Part shown: piece after piece, positions 30,638 through 38,148 of the stretch
Layout of the letters: every line of letters starts with the position of its first letter
How positions within the stretch are numbered: the first letter of the stretch is position 1
IMG/VR virus record: IMGVR_UViG_3300033145_000251
Coordinates: 1 to 40,591 of that record
DNA from: a virus
DNA length: 40,591 nt
Direction: 5' to 3' (one strand)
Notes under the pieces: model-generated
The model's database searches: none
What the model was told of the DNA's origin: nothing
The model's input: the letters and a program-made list of their open reading frames with translations, nothing else
Translations under genes and position numbers: made by a program

Positions 30638-31534
30638 CTAAAGTCCCGTTATTTTTGCTATTGCGTTTACGTCTCTAATCGCAAATCCACGTCTTATTTT
30701 AGCCCTAATTGCGATCTTATCTTCAGTAATCAGGTTATCATCTCCAACTACTCCACTATCAAACTTCTTTAGATTCATCGAAGTCCTGGTTCCTTCAAAC
30801 AGATAGCTCCAATCTGCTACGATTAATTCATAAGCAGCGGGTGAACCTGTGGTCTGGAAGTTTCTGGAAAACCTTATCGGATAGTTAAAGAGAGTATCTG
30901 GTTCTCCTGCTACTCTATCGCCTGGCTGGAATATCGGGAGTCCGGTAGTGGTTCTTAAATCCCTAAATATAGCTTTTACGGATGGATGAGTTGCAAATCC
31001 AATCTTATCCTGGAATCCGTTTACTTCTAATCTGTTCAATGCCTGTGAACAGTCAACTATGAAGTCTGCTCCGGTTCCATAAGCTATAGTATTTCCAACA
31101 GGACAGCTTCCTGAAATTGTCTGTGCAAATGGAGTGCCTGTAAAGTAACCAAGATAAGACTGTTCTAATGCTGCCAACAGCTGAGTCTCAATCTCTTTCC
31201 TTATCAGGGCATCGTATGCGATATTAGCATCTTCGAGTAATATTTCGGTTATCTTTACGAGGATAGCGATTTCGTAAGCGGTAAGTGTGATCTGCCTGTG
31301 CGATTCATTACTCACAGTCTTTGATCCACCTTCACCGTCTACCCATGTCCACACTACATCATCATCTAGTGCGTTCATTCTTAACGTTGCGCTTGACATT
31401 GGTATCTGTGTAAGATACGGGATTATAGCCGAAGCGTGGGCTATATTTTCAAACATACTGTCTGCCAATGGAGTTGGGACTGTATACCCACCTGCTGCAT
31501 CGGTCAAACTACTTTTTATATCTGGTCTACTCAT
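30638..31534 (-). CDS. Major capsid protein, HK97 fold (298 aa)
   Basis: The order after the scaffold gene and the sequence pattern (GGYTVPTPLADSMFENI; TAYEIAILVKITEILLEDAN; FQPGDRVAGEPDTLFNYPI; a C-terminal AIRAKIRRGFAIRD) are those of HK97-type capsid proteins. There is no long N-terminal delta domain, in agreement with a separate scaffold protein. AAGGAG precedes the ATG. Expected as the most abundant head protein. Confidence 0.92.
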   Translation of the reverse strand: MSRPDIKSSLTDAAGGYTVPTPLADSMFENIAHASAIIPYLTQIPMSSATLRMNALDDDVVWTWVDGEGGSKTVSNESHRQITLTAYEIAILVKITEILLEDANIAYDALIRKEIETQLLAALEQSYLGYFTGTPFAQTISGSCPVGNTIAYGTGADFIVDCSQALNRLEVNGFQDKIGFATHPSVKAIFRDLRTTTGLPIFQPGDRVAGEPDTLFNYPIRFSRNFQTTGSPAAYELIVADWSYLFEGTRTSMNLKKFDSGVVGDDNLITEDKIAIRAKIRRGFAIRDVNAIAKITGL

Positions 31535-31546
31535 TCTATTTTCTCC

Positions 31547-32158
31547 TTATTCTCCATGCAAAAAATCACTCATCATCTCATCGGGAGTTGCCCCGCCTTT
31601 TAAATCCTTCTTTGGAAAGTTCCCGCCACCGGGTATCTTGGGGTCTCCTTCGTTAATAAGATATGGTTTATCTTTTGCAATTTTTTCTATTATCTTCTCT
31701 ACAGCCTTTTGGTCTGCGTCCTCCTCATCTTCCAGTTCTTTCTTAGCCAGAAGCTTTACGACCTCCATGTCGGTAAAATTCTTGCCAGACGCTACAGTCA
31801 GGATAAGATTGTCTACTTCCTTTTCCTTGATATCGGTCTGGATATCTACCAGATTTTTTTCAAGTTCAGTAATCTTCTTTTCCTTCTTCTCACCATCCGA
31901 CAGCTTCTCATCCTCAATCTTTTTCAGTGCAGCCTGGACTTTTGCAAATTCAGTCTTTAGCTTTGCCTTATCGCCTCTATACTTCTTAGCTTCTTCCCGG
32001 AGTTCCTTGACATAGCTGTAATCAAACTTTTTATCCTTTTCCTCAAACTGGTCAATACTTGTCTGTATTGCCTTTGCCTCATCAGAGTCATCTCCATGCT
32101 CTGTTATAACACTTTCCAAGTCCGTGTTTAGTTCTTCTAAACTTTTATCGTCTGCCAT
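31547..32158 (-). CDS. Scaffold protein (203 aa)
   Basis: An acidic, mostly coiled protein just before the capsid gene, with helical repeats at about 45-115 and a C-terminal PDEMMSDFLHGE that would bind the capsid. These traits fit phage scaffold proteins, which shape the procapsid and then leave. AAGGAAGTG precedes the ATG. A terminator-like hairpin lies upstream. Confidence 0.85.
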   Translation of the reverse strand: MADDKSLEELNTDLESVITEHGDDSDEAKAIQTSIDQFEEKDKKFDYSYVKELREEAKKYRGDKAKLKTEFAKVQAALKKIEDEKLSDGEKKEKKITELEKNLVDIQTDIKEKEVDNLILTVASGKNFTDMEVVKLLAKKELEDEEDADQKAVEKIIEKIAKDKPYLINEGDPKIPGGGNFPKKDLKGGATPDEMMSDFLHGE

Positions 32159-32185
32159 CTTGGCACTTCCTTTCGTTTCTTTGCA

Positions 32186-32211
32186 TAAAAAAACACCTCG
32201 CCTGAGATGTT
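32186..32211 (-). terminator. Terminator-like hairpin before the scaffold gene
   Basis: An 8-bp stem (AACATCTC with GAGGTGTT, one G-U pair) closes a loop of four and is followed by seven U. It lies between the Gly-rich gene and the scaffold-capsid pair. It may cut the level of portal-region RNA, with an upstream TATAAT-like word possibly starting a new transcript. Confidence 0.65.
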
Positions 32212-32238
32212 AAATATGCCTTATTATATAAACTTAAA

Positions 32239-32367
32239 TTATCTATTCGTACCTTTCTCTGCTCCTCCTCCACCCTTACCGCATGGATTAGGATTCTGGT
32301 TTCTTCTACCTCCGCCGGGTCTGCCTACACCCTTACCGCTTCCGTCTCTTGCTCCATAATTAACCAT
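32239..32367 (-). CDS. Gly-rich small protein (42 aa)
   Basis: A short frame rich in Gly, Arg and Asn (DGSGKGVGRPGGGRRNQNP then CGKGGGG). Its ATG overlaps the upstream stop (TAATG). Short proteins of this type, with a GxGxGRPGG stretch, occur in other phages between the portal and capsid genes, with no known role. Low complexity limits what can be said. Confidence 0.6.
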   Translation of the reverse strand: MVNYGARDGSGKGVGRPGGGRRNQNPNPCGKGGGGAEKGTNR

Positions 32368-33317
32368 TATGCTGCCTTTCTATAAACTTGTTTATACCAC
32401 TGCCCTATCGCCGGTTGACTTGCAGGGTCTTTCATATATCCGAGCCAATTATTCACAAACGCTTGTGAGCTTATCGCCTTATCAGCAGTGTAACATTCAC
32501 ATTGCGGGTGCGGTGTCCCCGGTAAATCCTCTGGCCTATAAACACCCGGGCCAAGCCCGCTATCATTGCTTGCAAGGTCAGAACATACCTGACATTCTTC
32601 CCCGGAGGGTATCCATTCAATCCCGATAATCCCCGGATTCTTCATACTTGCCATTCTATCGGCTTCCCGAAAAGCTGTCGTTCTTTCAGTCCTCATTAGC
32701 CTTGCTGCATCAAAACTCACATTCCTACCATGCAGTGTCGTCCTGATTCCACGCCTGTCAGGATTTAAAAGTTTGTTAAGCCTTGCGTCAAGCACCCTAT
32801 CGGAAGCAGGTCGCCCGCTCGCTATCTCCTCCAATATTATGCGTTCAATTTCACCTTTAGTGCGCTTGTCAAGTATCCAGATTCTATCGGAGAGTTTCAA
32901 CCCATCTTCCCAGATACGGTTATAAAGCAATTTTACGGTATCTTCAGGGACTTTATATAATACCCTTTTCAAGTCTACATTTATTCCTGCGCCTGAAAGT
33001 CTCTCGCTATATTTCTTCAGCATTATCCGGTTGACGTCCTGGCCTAACTCCGCAGATTCAATTAGTGCCTTATCAAGCATATGTTTAAAATCATCTGTAA
33101 GCTTTGAGGCTTCCCTGAGAAGTTCCCGCACTGCTGTCCTTTGCTGTGAATAAGCCCATGTCTTTTTATTGAGTATTGCATTAGCTTCTATCTTAGCCCT
33201 ACCTGCAAAATCAATATAAAGACGTCCAAGTTCCCTGTCCTGTATTCTGGTAAGCTCGACAAATTCCCTGCGGTTGGCTAATAGATATCGTTCAAATTCT
33301 TTAGCTCCGGTTGTCAT
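32367..33317 (-). CDS. Minor head protein, Mu F / SPP1 gp7-like (316 aa)
   Basis: The C-terminal domain shows RTERTTAFREADRMA, EWIPSGEECQVCSDL with a CxxC, then DLPGTPHPQCECY, the signature of Mu F-like head morphogenesis proteins. In SPP1 the homologue gp7 binds the portal and affects DNA release. The N-terminal half is helical. GAGGG precedes the ATG, which overlaps the previous stop. Confidence 0.88.
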   Translation of the reverse strand: MTTGAKEFERYLLANRREFVELTRIQDRELGRLYIDFAGRAKIEANAILNKKTWAYSQQRTAVRELLREASKLTDDFKHMLDKALIESAELGQDVNRIMLKKYSERLSGAGINVDLKRVLYKVPEDTVKLLYNRIWEDGLKLSDRIWILDKRTKGEIERIILEEIASGRPASDRVLDARLNKLLNPDRRGIRTTLHGRNVSFDAARLMRTERTTAFREADRMASMKNPGIIGIEWIPSGEECQVCSDLASNDSGLGPGVYRPEDLPGTPHPQCECYTADKAISSQAFVNNWLGYMKDPASQPAIGQWYKQVYRKAA

Positions 33318-33562
33318 AAATAATATCCCTCAAATGTTGCCTGTACCTTACCGCTGCCACCCTCCGAATAAGCCCTTATTTCTATATCTGTTTTTTCTGC
33401 AAATACTAAAGGCATAGCGAATAAAGCACTTCTGCACCATATAGTTTCATAAGTAGCACCTACATCTAGATTATGCCCCATTTTTCTAAACGGGGTAACA
33501 CCCTCAACATTCCCTTCTGCAACCATACAATTATACGGTCTTGCTCTGTTTACTTTTGCCAT
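33314..33562 (-). CDS. Hypothetical structural-region protein (82 aa)
   Basis: A small beta-rich protein between portal and Mu F-like genes. HNLDVGATYETIW is like a motif seen in longer phage proteins of the head region (N-x-DVG-x-x-ETIW), so this may be a shortened member of such a family. AAGGAG precedes the ATG. No function can be assigned. Confidence 0.65.
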   Translation of the reverse strand: MAKVNRARPYNCMVAEGNVEGVTPFRKMGHNLDVGATYETIWCRSALFAMPLVFAEKTDIEIRAYSEGGSGKVQATFEGYYL

Positions 33563-33571
33563 AATATCTCC

Positions 33572-35029
33572 TTATTTATTTTCATTATATACATCAGGCA
33601 AATTCTTATCTGCCTCTTTTTGTTCTTTTAGTATTTCAGCCATCAAGAGTTCAGGATTCTCTACTCCCATTAAATCCATTTCCCTTTTTATTGATGTAAG
33701 TCCTACAATTAATTTCTGTACCGCTATCTGTATTTGCTCTAATTCATTCTGCGGTATAGGAATATGCTGTATGATTTCAATATTGATATCTTCAGGATAG
33801 GAATACGTCTCATATACCGCCCTCATCTTCAGGCTATCGGAATACATCTGCACAAGCTTTGGATTCCAGATAGTATTTTTAACGCTGGTCTTAGAGATTA
33901 TAGAGGCAAACATCAGCTTTAGTGCTACCCCTGACAGATTGCCCAGCTTGTTAATCGTGTCCAGGTTTATCTGGCATACGCTTGAAAACTGGAATATGAG
34001 TCCGGTAAGCTTTTCCATGTGAGTTTTAAGGGCATCAGTATAAGAGAATTTTGATTCAAGCTTAAATATATCCGGTTTAATCTCGCCTGTACCTGCACTT
34101 ATTAAATCCCAAACTGCCCCTGCCTTTGTTATTGGCCTGCTCTTTTTCCCCTGCGCATCGGTGAACTGTTTTATATTTAGCATGATTGTAATTGCAAACA
34201 TCTCAAATCGCAGTGCATCAGAGGAGTCCGAATACTTTTTATTAAGCTCATCGATCATCGGTATCAGGTCCACGAGATCACTATAACCAAACACCATGCC
34301 AAGTGCCGGATTGTTCGGGATTATATAGACAGGCATAAAATCAAGATACTTTTTGCCACTGCCTAAGAAGATCGGAGCCTGAATAACTTCCTCTACTTTT
34401 AGATTTTGCATTACATTATAAGTAGCTTCTTCAAATAAACACTTGCCGTTTATCATTTCAAAAGTCTGCTTCCAGATAATGTCATCGCTTTTAAAAGCTA
34501 TAAAATGGACTTTAATCAGTTTCTCATAGTCATCAAATTCAGTGACCGGGAAACACTCTATCCGGGGCCGGGGAAGAAATCTTATTCCCAGCTTGTCATC
34601 ATATATCATCTTAAAGACTACACCGCCAGAGATATTGCACTCTTTGGCTGCCTGCTGAAGCTTTAAGTTCATGCCATTGACTTTATGGATATTGTATAAA
34701 TCCTGCTCAACTACTTCAGCTTTCTTCTCATTAGCTTTCTTATCGGTACTCACGGTAATATCAATAGGCTTCTCAAACTGCCAGTCTGCCAGCTTATCCA
34801 CAATATAGCGTGAATAGTTTACTGGTATCTGTGCTGGCTTCCTTTCAGTGGTTTGCTTAAATTCAGGATATTTTTCTATGATGTGCTTGAATACATCGTT
34901 CTCATAGTAGTCATAATATTTTATAAGTTTCCTCAACTGCGCCAACTGTTTTTCGGTAAACACGGAATATGCCGTATCGCCAGCTTCTTCAGGGTAAGCC
35001 AGTTCAATCAATTTTCTTAAATCTGCCAT
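33572..35029 (-). CDS. Portal protein, SPP1 gp6-like (485 aa)
   Basis: Size, position after the terminase and pattern (RYIVDKLADWQFEKPI; ECNISGGVVFKMIYD; FRFLPRP-like segment; SDLVDLIPMIDELNKKYSDS) match the SPP1-type portal family. It forms the dodecameric ring at one vertex through which DNA enters. The C-terminal part is helical (QIAVQKLIVGLTSIKREMD). AAAGGAAT precedes the ATG. Confidence 0.93.
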   Translation of the reverse strand: MADLRKLIELAYPEEAGDTAYSVFTEKQLAQLRKLIKYYDYYENDVFKHIIEKYPEFKQTTERKPAQIPVNYSRYIVDKLADWQFEKPIDITVSTDKKANEKKAEVVEQDLYNIHKVNGMNLKLQQAAKECNISGGVVFKMIYDDKLGIRFLPRPRIECFPVTEFDDYEKLIKVHFIAFKSDDIIWKQTFEMINGKCLFEEATYNVMQNLKVEEVIQAPIFLGSGKKYLDFMPVYIIPNNPALGMVFGYSDLVDLIPMIDELNKKYSDSSDALRFEMFAITIMLNIKQFTDAQGKKSRPITKAGAVWDLISAGTGEIKPDIFKLESKFSYTDALKTHMEKLTGLIFQFSSVCQINLDTINKLGNLSGVALKLMFASIISKTSVKNTIWNPKLVQMYSDSLKMRAVYETYSYPEDINIEIIQHIPIPQNELEQIQIAVQKLIVGLTSIKREMDLMGVENPELLMAEILKEQKEADKNLPDVYNENK

Positions 35030-35039
35030 AAATATTCCT

Positions 35040-35204
35040 TTATTTCTTATTGAAGTAACTGTCTATTCTTTTTAGAACAGTTATTAATACATCATTGGTT
35101 TTATTTCTTGTATTCATGTCTACAAATTTACCATTGGTTACAATTGATAATCCAACCGCAACATCTTTTAACTGAACTAACATATCTATTTTATCTTTTA
35201 ACAT
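35040..35204 (-). CDS. Small hypothetical protein (54 aa)
   Basis: The Met after AGGAGGTGG is taken as the start; a longer frame would run back through the terminator hairpins. The protein is helical with VAVGLSIVTNG near the middle and a basic end. It sits directly before the portal gene. No family is recognised. Confidence 0.65.
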   Translation of the reverse strand: MLKDKIDMLVQLKDVAVGLSIVTNGKFVDMNTRNKTNDVLITVLKRIDSYFNKK

Positions 35205-35218
35205 TCTTTCCACCTCCT

Positions 35219-35265
35219 TAAAAAAAAATAAGGTGCAATTAAAAAGCACCCTGTTGGGAGTGCTT
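35219..35265 (-). terminator. Overlapping alternative terminators
   Basis: Reading the minus strand, three segments follow each other: 1 (35258-35265), 2 (35244-35252) and 3 (35230-35236). Segments 1 and 2 pair over eight bases and are followed by five U; segments 2 and 3 pair over seven bases and are followed by at least eight U. The two hairpins share segment 2 and cannot both form. They lie between the HNH gene and the 54-aa gene before the portal. Confidence 0.7.
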
Positions 35266-35292
35266 AATTTAATATTTAGTTTTGGTTTATGT

Positions 35293-35847
35293 TTAACTAA
35301 CTAATTGTAATTTTAATTCTTCTAACTCTTTTTTAAGCTCTATATTCTCTTGATATACTTTCTGGACTTTGGTATTGTGCTCGTTCCCGGGTAATAATTT
35401 TAAGTTCTCTATTCTATTATCATCTTTAATACCATTTATGTGATGAACAACTTCATAAGAATTTAAATATCTTCCTATGCGTTTTTCCATTATCAAACGA
35501 TGTTCTAAAACATAACCTGACGCATTTGCGTTAGGATGTTCATAAGCGCGGACTTGAATATAACCACTATGTTTGTATCTTCCACCTTTCCAATTCCAAT
35601 GTTTATTACCCTTGTGTGATTCACTCATTTTTAATCTAGTTTCTTCTGATAAATTTTCTCTTTTACGCGCTTTACTCATCTTTAATCTAGTTTCTTCTGA
35701 AGCTTTAGTTCCTTTATGCGCTTTACCCAAGTTTCTTCTATGTTCTTCAGAAAAATGTTTTCCAAACCAATGACTCTTTTTACCTTTTCGCGCCAGACTC
35801 ATTTTTAATCTAGTTTCTTCGCTATGTTTTTTACCAAGCTGTGGCAT
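35293..35847 (-). CDS. NUMOD3-HNH homing endonuclease (184 aa)
   Basis: Four NUMOD3-type repeats (SEETRLKMS and variants, about residues 9-75) lead into an HNH_3 domain with [15 protein letters not shown] (H116) and [17 protein letters not shown] (H125, H126, N128). A C-terminal coiled coil ends the protein. NUMOD3 repeats guide DNA binding in homing nucleases. It lies between terminase and portal genes, a favoured site for such invaders. AGGAGG precedes the ATG chosen; a start 13 codons earlier has no site. Confidence 0.9.
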   Translation of the reverse strand: MPQLGKKHSEETRLKMSLARKGKKSHWFGKHFSEEHRRNLGKAHKGTKASEETRLKMSKARKRENLSEETRLKMSESHKGNKHWNWKGGRYKHSGYIQVRAYEHPNANASGYVLEHRLIMEKRIGRYLNSYEVVHHINGIKDDNRIENLKLLPGNEHNTKVQKVYQENIELKKELEELKLQLVS

Positions 35848-35938
35848 TTGTTCCTCCTCGTACAAGGTGGGGATTGGTACGAGCAACCCCCATGATATTA
35901 ACTATGTTTAGTATAACATATTTACTAATTAAATTCTA

Positions 35939-37192
35939 TTAACGAAAAGAGAAGTCCGCTACCTTAGAATCACCCGTAATGCTTATCTTTGAATAAGCCC
36001 CATATCTCATGCTATCGCAAAAGTGGTCCTGGAATTTAACGGGTTCCTCCATCACATTACCATCCTTATCTTCACGTCTTTTATAAGATTGCAGTTCCTT
36101 GATCCCGTTTGTACTGCCCGATGTAATCCCCAACATCCGGGTTTTGCAATAATCTATCCCGGCGGTTACATCTTTGCGGGCCTTATGGATATTAAAATCT
36201 GCCTGATAAAATTCATTTATCCTGTCCGGTTCCGAGTGGTCTGCGTATATTTCCCGGTACCGGTGTTCTACTGGTATTAGCTTTTTAGTACGCTCGATAA
36301 GTTCGGTATTGGTAAGTCCGGCCTGATACAGGAGTTCATGTACTATAAAGTCATTTTCAATCCAGTTAATCTCTGTAAGACAGGATTGATTACTGAACCC
36401 AAAATCCAATCCATAAGTTATATCATCTACTTTCTTACCATCTATAAACTTGACCTTATCTTTAAACTCAACCTTATTAAATAATTTCCACTTGCCGTAT
36501 ATGATATTTTCAAGTACGCCCCATTCGCCGAGGGCATAGATCTTAAACAGATTAAAGTCTATCTTCTCAAGTGCCTCAATCTCTCGTATCTGCCTTGTAG
36601 GAATAAACTTTAGATTGTCCTTATAGGTTGATACATTCTCGCCTACATTATAATTACCGCTATCAACCAGTAGCCTCTTGATCCAATGAAGCGCAGATAT
36701 AGGATTAAACGACATATAAATCTGCCCAGCACATCTCAAGTTAAATTGTGTAAAGTCATCGAAAGTAAATTCGTTTGCTTCCTCAAGCCAGACATCATCG
36801 GTGTTGAGTGATTTAATCTTCTCCGGGTCATCCACCGATAGAAAATACAGGGTATTGCTACCCCAGGTTAGTTCCATATCGGATTTATTCAGCTTGTAAT
36901 CTATCGGACTCAAATAGCCATATTCTTTTATCAAATCCATTACCAGCTTATATGCTGTTTTCTTTAGTGCCGGTAATGTTTTACGTGCTATTACAAATGT
37001 TTTGTTATTGCTGTTCTGTAGCTTTTCAAGTATAAAGAACTGTGCCAGTGAATGGCTCTTTGAACTTCCACGCCCACCCCGGAGGATATTGATTTCAGCT
37101 TTGGACTGTTCAAGCCAGTTATAAACATTAGTTACCTTTACTTTCACGTCCAATATGTTCGATTGTAATTTTTCTTCCTTCTGGTATGTCAT
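35939..37192 (-). CDS. terL: Terminase large subunit, PBSX type (417 aa)
   Basis: Walker A is GGRGSSKS (39-46) and Walker B VWLEEAN (134-140). The nuclease domain has GLDFGFS (D263), IYADHSEPDR (D318) and DHFCDSMRYG (D393). This is the motor and headful or cos nuclease for DNA packaging, of the Terminase_3/PBSX kind. The ATG given overlaps the small subunit by 65 bases and lacks a good ribosome site; an inner GTG near residue 16 is an alternative. No intein is present. Confidence 0.95.
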   Translation of the reverse strand: MTYQKEEKLQSNILDVKVKVTNVYNWLEQSKAEINILRGGRGSSKSHSLAQFFILEKLQNSNNKTFVIARKTLPALKKTAYKLVMDLIKEYGYLSPIDYKLNKSDMELTWGSNTLYFLSVDDPEKIKSLNTDDVWLEEANEFTFDDFTQFNLRCAGQIYMSFNPISALHWIKRLLVDSGNYNVGENVSTYKDNLKFIPTRQIREIEALEKIDFNLFKIYALGEWGVLENIIYGKWKLFNKVEFKDKVKFIDGKKVDDITYGLDFGFSNQSCLTEINWIENDFIVHELLYQAGLTNTELIERTKKLIPVEHRYREIYADHSEPDRINEFYQADFNIHKARKDVTAGIDYCKTRMLGITSGSTNGIKELQSYKRREDKDGNVMEEPVKFQDHFCDSMRYGAYSKISITGDSKVADFSFR

Positions 37193-37454
37193 GTTCTATT
37201 TTTTCTTTATCAGGTACAAATTTTTTCATTAAGGCTATCATTAACCCGGGATTATACCATGCCATCTCTACAAACCTTTTAAATATATCCCCGTTTAGAT
37301 CATCTTCAACAGCCTCCATAGCTTTTTCTAATTTTGCCATGCTGTATTTATTCTTAGCACCCTTTGGTTTGCCGGGATTGCCTTCCTTAAATTGCCCCCC
37401 AGGCTTATCTTGATATTCCCGTATTTGTCCCGTACTTTTCGGGTTTTCATCCAC
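37128..37454 (-). CDS. Terminase small subunit-like protein (108 aa)
   Basis: The N-terminus has the GGQFKEGNPGKPKGAKNKYS segment typical of short packaging-region proteins (DUF5681-like), followed by helices. Its place directly before terL suggests that it is the small subunit that marks the phage DNA. It begins in an ATGA overlap with the upstream gene. No clear helix-turn-helix can be named. Confidence 0.7.
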   Translation of the reverse strand: MDENPKSTGQIREYQDKPGGQFKEGNPGKPKGAKNKYSMAKLEKAMEAVEDDLNGDIFKRFVEMAWYNPGLMIALMKKFVPDKEKIEHDIPEGRKITIEHIGRESKGN

Positions 37455-37680
37455 TGCCGATCACTGCCTTAATTGCCCTGTTTGTTTCAATAATAGCACT
37501 CTTGTAAGATTTTAGCTGTTCTACTTTTATCCTTGCCTCGCCTAATTGCCTACTTGCATTAAATAATTCACCCTCTAAGTCTATCAGCATATTAGTATTT
37601 TCCAGCATTAACCTTTGCGCTGCATGAACATTAAGCTCCTGTATTTCTTCACTCGTTAATTTTTTAATGTTTATATTCAT
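37447..37680 (-). CDS. Small coiled-coil protein after the tRNA (77 aa)
   Basis: The protein is helical with a coiled coil at about 25-65. The ATG stands five bases after the CCA end of the tRNA gene, and no ribosome site is visible. A frame starting 11 codons earlier would lie inside the tRNA, so the later start is chosen. It ends in overlap with the terminase small subunit gene. It may belong to packaging; no family is recognised. Confidence 0.65.
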   Translation of the reverse strand: MNINIKKLTSEEIQELNVHAAQRLMLENTNMLIDLEGELFNASRQLGEARIKVEQLKSYKSAIIETNRAIKAVIGSG

Positions 37681-37685
37681 AATTT

Positions 37686-37759
37686 TGGTAGCGGTAGTGA
37701 GAATCGAACCCACCTGTTAGGCTTATGAAACCTACTAACTCACCAGAGTTTTTACCGCA
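37686..37759 (-). tRNA. tRNA(CAU), initiator-like
   Basis: A 74-base cloverleaf with encoded CCA: acceptor TGCGGTA/TACCGCT, D arm AACT/AGTT with GG in the loop, anticodon stem TAGGT/GCCTA with loop TTCATAA (anticodon CAU), and T arm GTGGG/CTCAC with TTCGATT. Base 1 and 72 (U-U) do not pair, the D stem has A11-U24, and the anticodon stem has G29-C41 and G30-C40; these recall initiator tRNA, though the third G-C pair is replaced by U-G. Position 8 is A rather than U. Elongator Met or Ile2 remain possible. Confidence 0.88.
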
Positions 37760-37763
37760 TTGA

Positions 37764-37833
37764 TGGAGATGCCGGCATTGAAGCCGGGTTAAGTCGTACC
37801 CGTTATGGGTAAGACTTCTTCCCTGTCATCCCC
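37764..37833 (-). ncRNA. tRNA-like element lacking a D arm
   Basis: A 7-bp acceptor (GGGGATG with CATCTCC, one G-U) encloses a T arm (CCGGC/GCCGG, loop TTCAAT) and a long hairpin (AAGTC-TACCC paired with GGGTA-GACTT around one mismatch, loop of five). A normal D arm is missing, no U33 stands before a possible anticodon, and the 3' end reads ATCA rather than CCA. It stands four bases before the tRNA(CAU) and begins at the stop codon of the upstream gene. Decayed tRNA or a tRNA mimic are both possible. Confidence 0.55.
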
Positions 37834-38030
37834 TAATATGTATTCTTATCATAATGTACTTCTTGATTGCTCTCTATGAACTTCTTCATCCTATTAAATT
37901 CTACATCTTTATGATTTGAGAGTTCGGTTATTGTCTTTAGTGGTATTGATTTACGATAGTTTTTATTAAAGCGTGCGTTAAGTGCCTTTATGGTTGCTGT
38001 GTCTAATGTGTTGAGTATGGTAAATCCCAT
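37833..38030 (-). CDS. Small hypothetical protein, first of the late unit (65 aa)
   Basis: A short helical, basic protein (LNARFNKNYRKSIPLKTI). The only ribosome-site-like sequence, AAGGGG, lies inside the 3' arm of the terminator hairpin just upstream, so translation may depend on that hairpin being open. The frame ends at the first base of the tRNA-like element. No family is recognised. Confidence 0.6.
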   Translation of the reverse strand: MGFTILNTLDTATIKALNARFNKNYRKSIPLKTITELSNHKDVEFNRMKKFIESNQEVHYDKNTY

Positions 38031-38031
38031 G

Positions 38032-38108
38032 AAAAAACCGCCCCTTTCAAGACGGTAATCTGCTAGACTGTCAATCTGGTTATTGGTTTTAAAGACTTCT
38101 GTGACCGC
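38032..38108 (-). promoter_or_regulatory. Attenuator-like leader with terminator
   Basis: On the minus strand ACCGTC (38051-38056) can pair with GGGCGGT (38037-38043) to give a hairpin followed by six U, a factor-independent terminator. The same ACCGT can instead pair with GCGGT (38104-38108) at the very start of the transcript, which would undo the terminator. The two states exclude each other. This lies between the late promoter and the first late gene. Confidence 0.6.
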
Positions 38109-38118
38109 TATGTATTAG

Positions 38119-38148
38119 ATAATATCATAAAAGGTGCCTATAAGTCAA
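38119..38148 (-). promoter_or_regulatory. Late-region promoter
   Basis: On the minus strand TTGACT (38143-38148) is followed after 18 bases by TATTAT (38119-38124), with TG one base before it (extended −10). The −35 lies at the end of the HNH gene. It would drive the tRNA elements, terminase, head, tail and lysis genes. Confidence 0.75.

Noticed and set aside
31287-32015. A 242-codon open frame on the plus strand
   Set aside because: It lies antisense to the capsid and scaffold genes, is Ser/Phe-rich as expected from the complement of Lys/Glu-rich coding DNA, and has no ribosome site or promoter.
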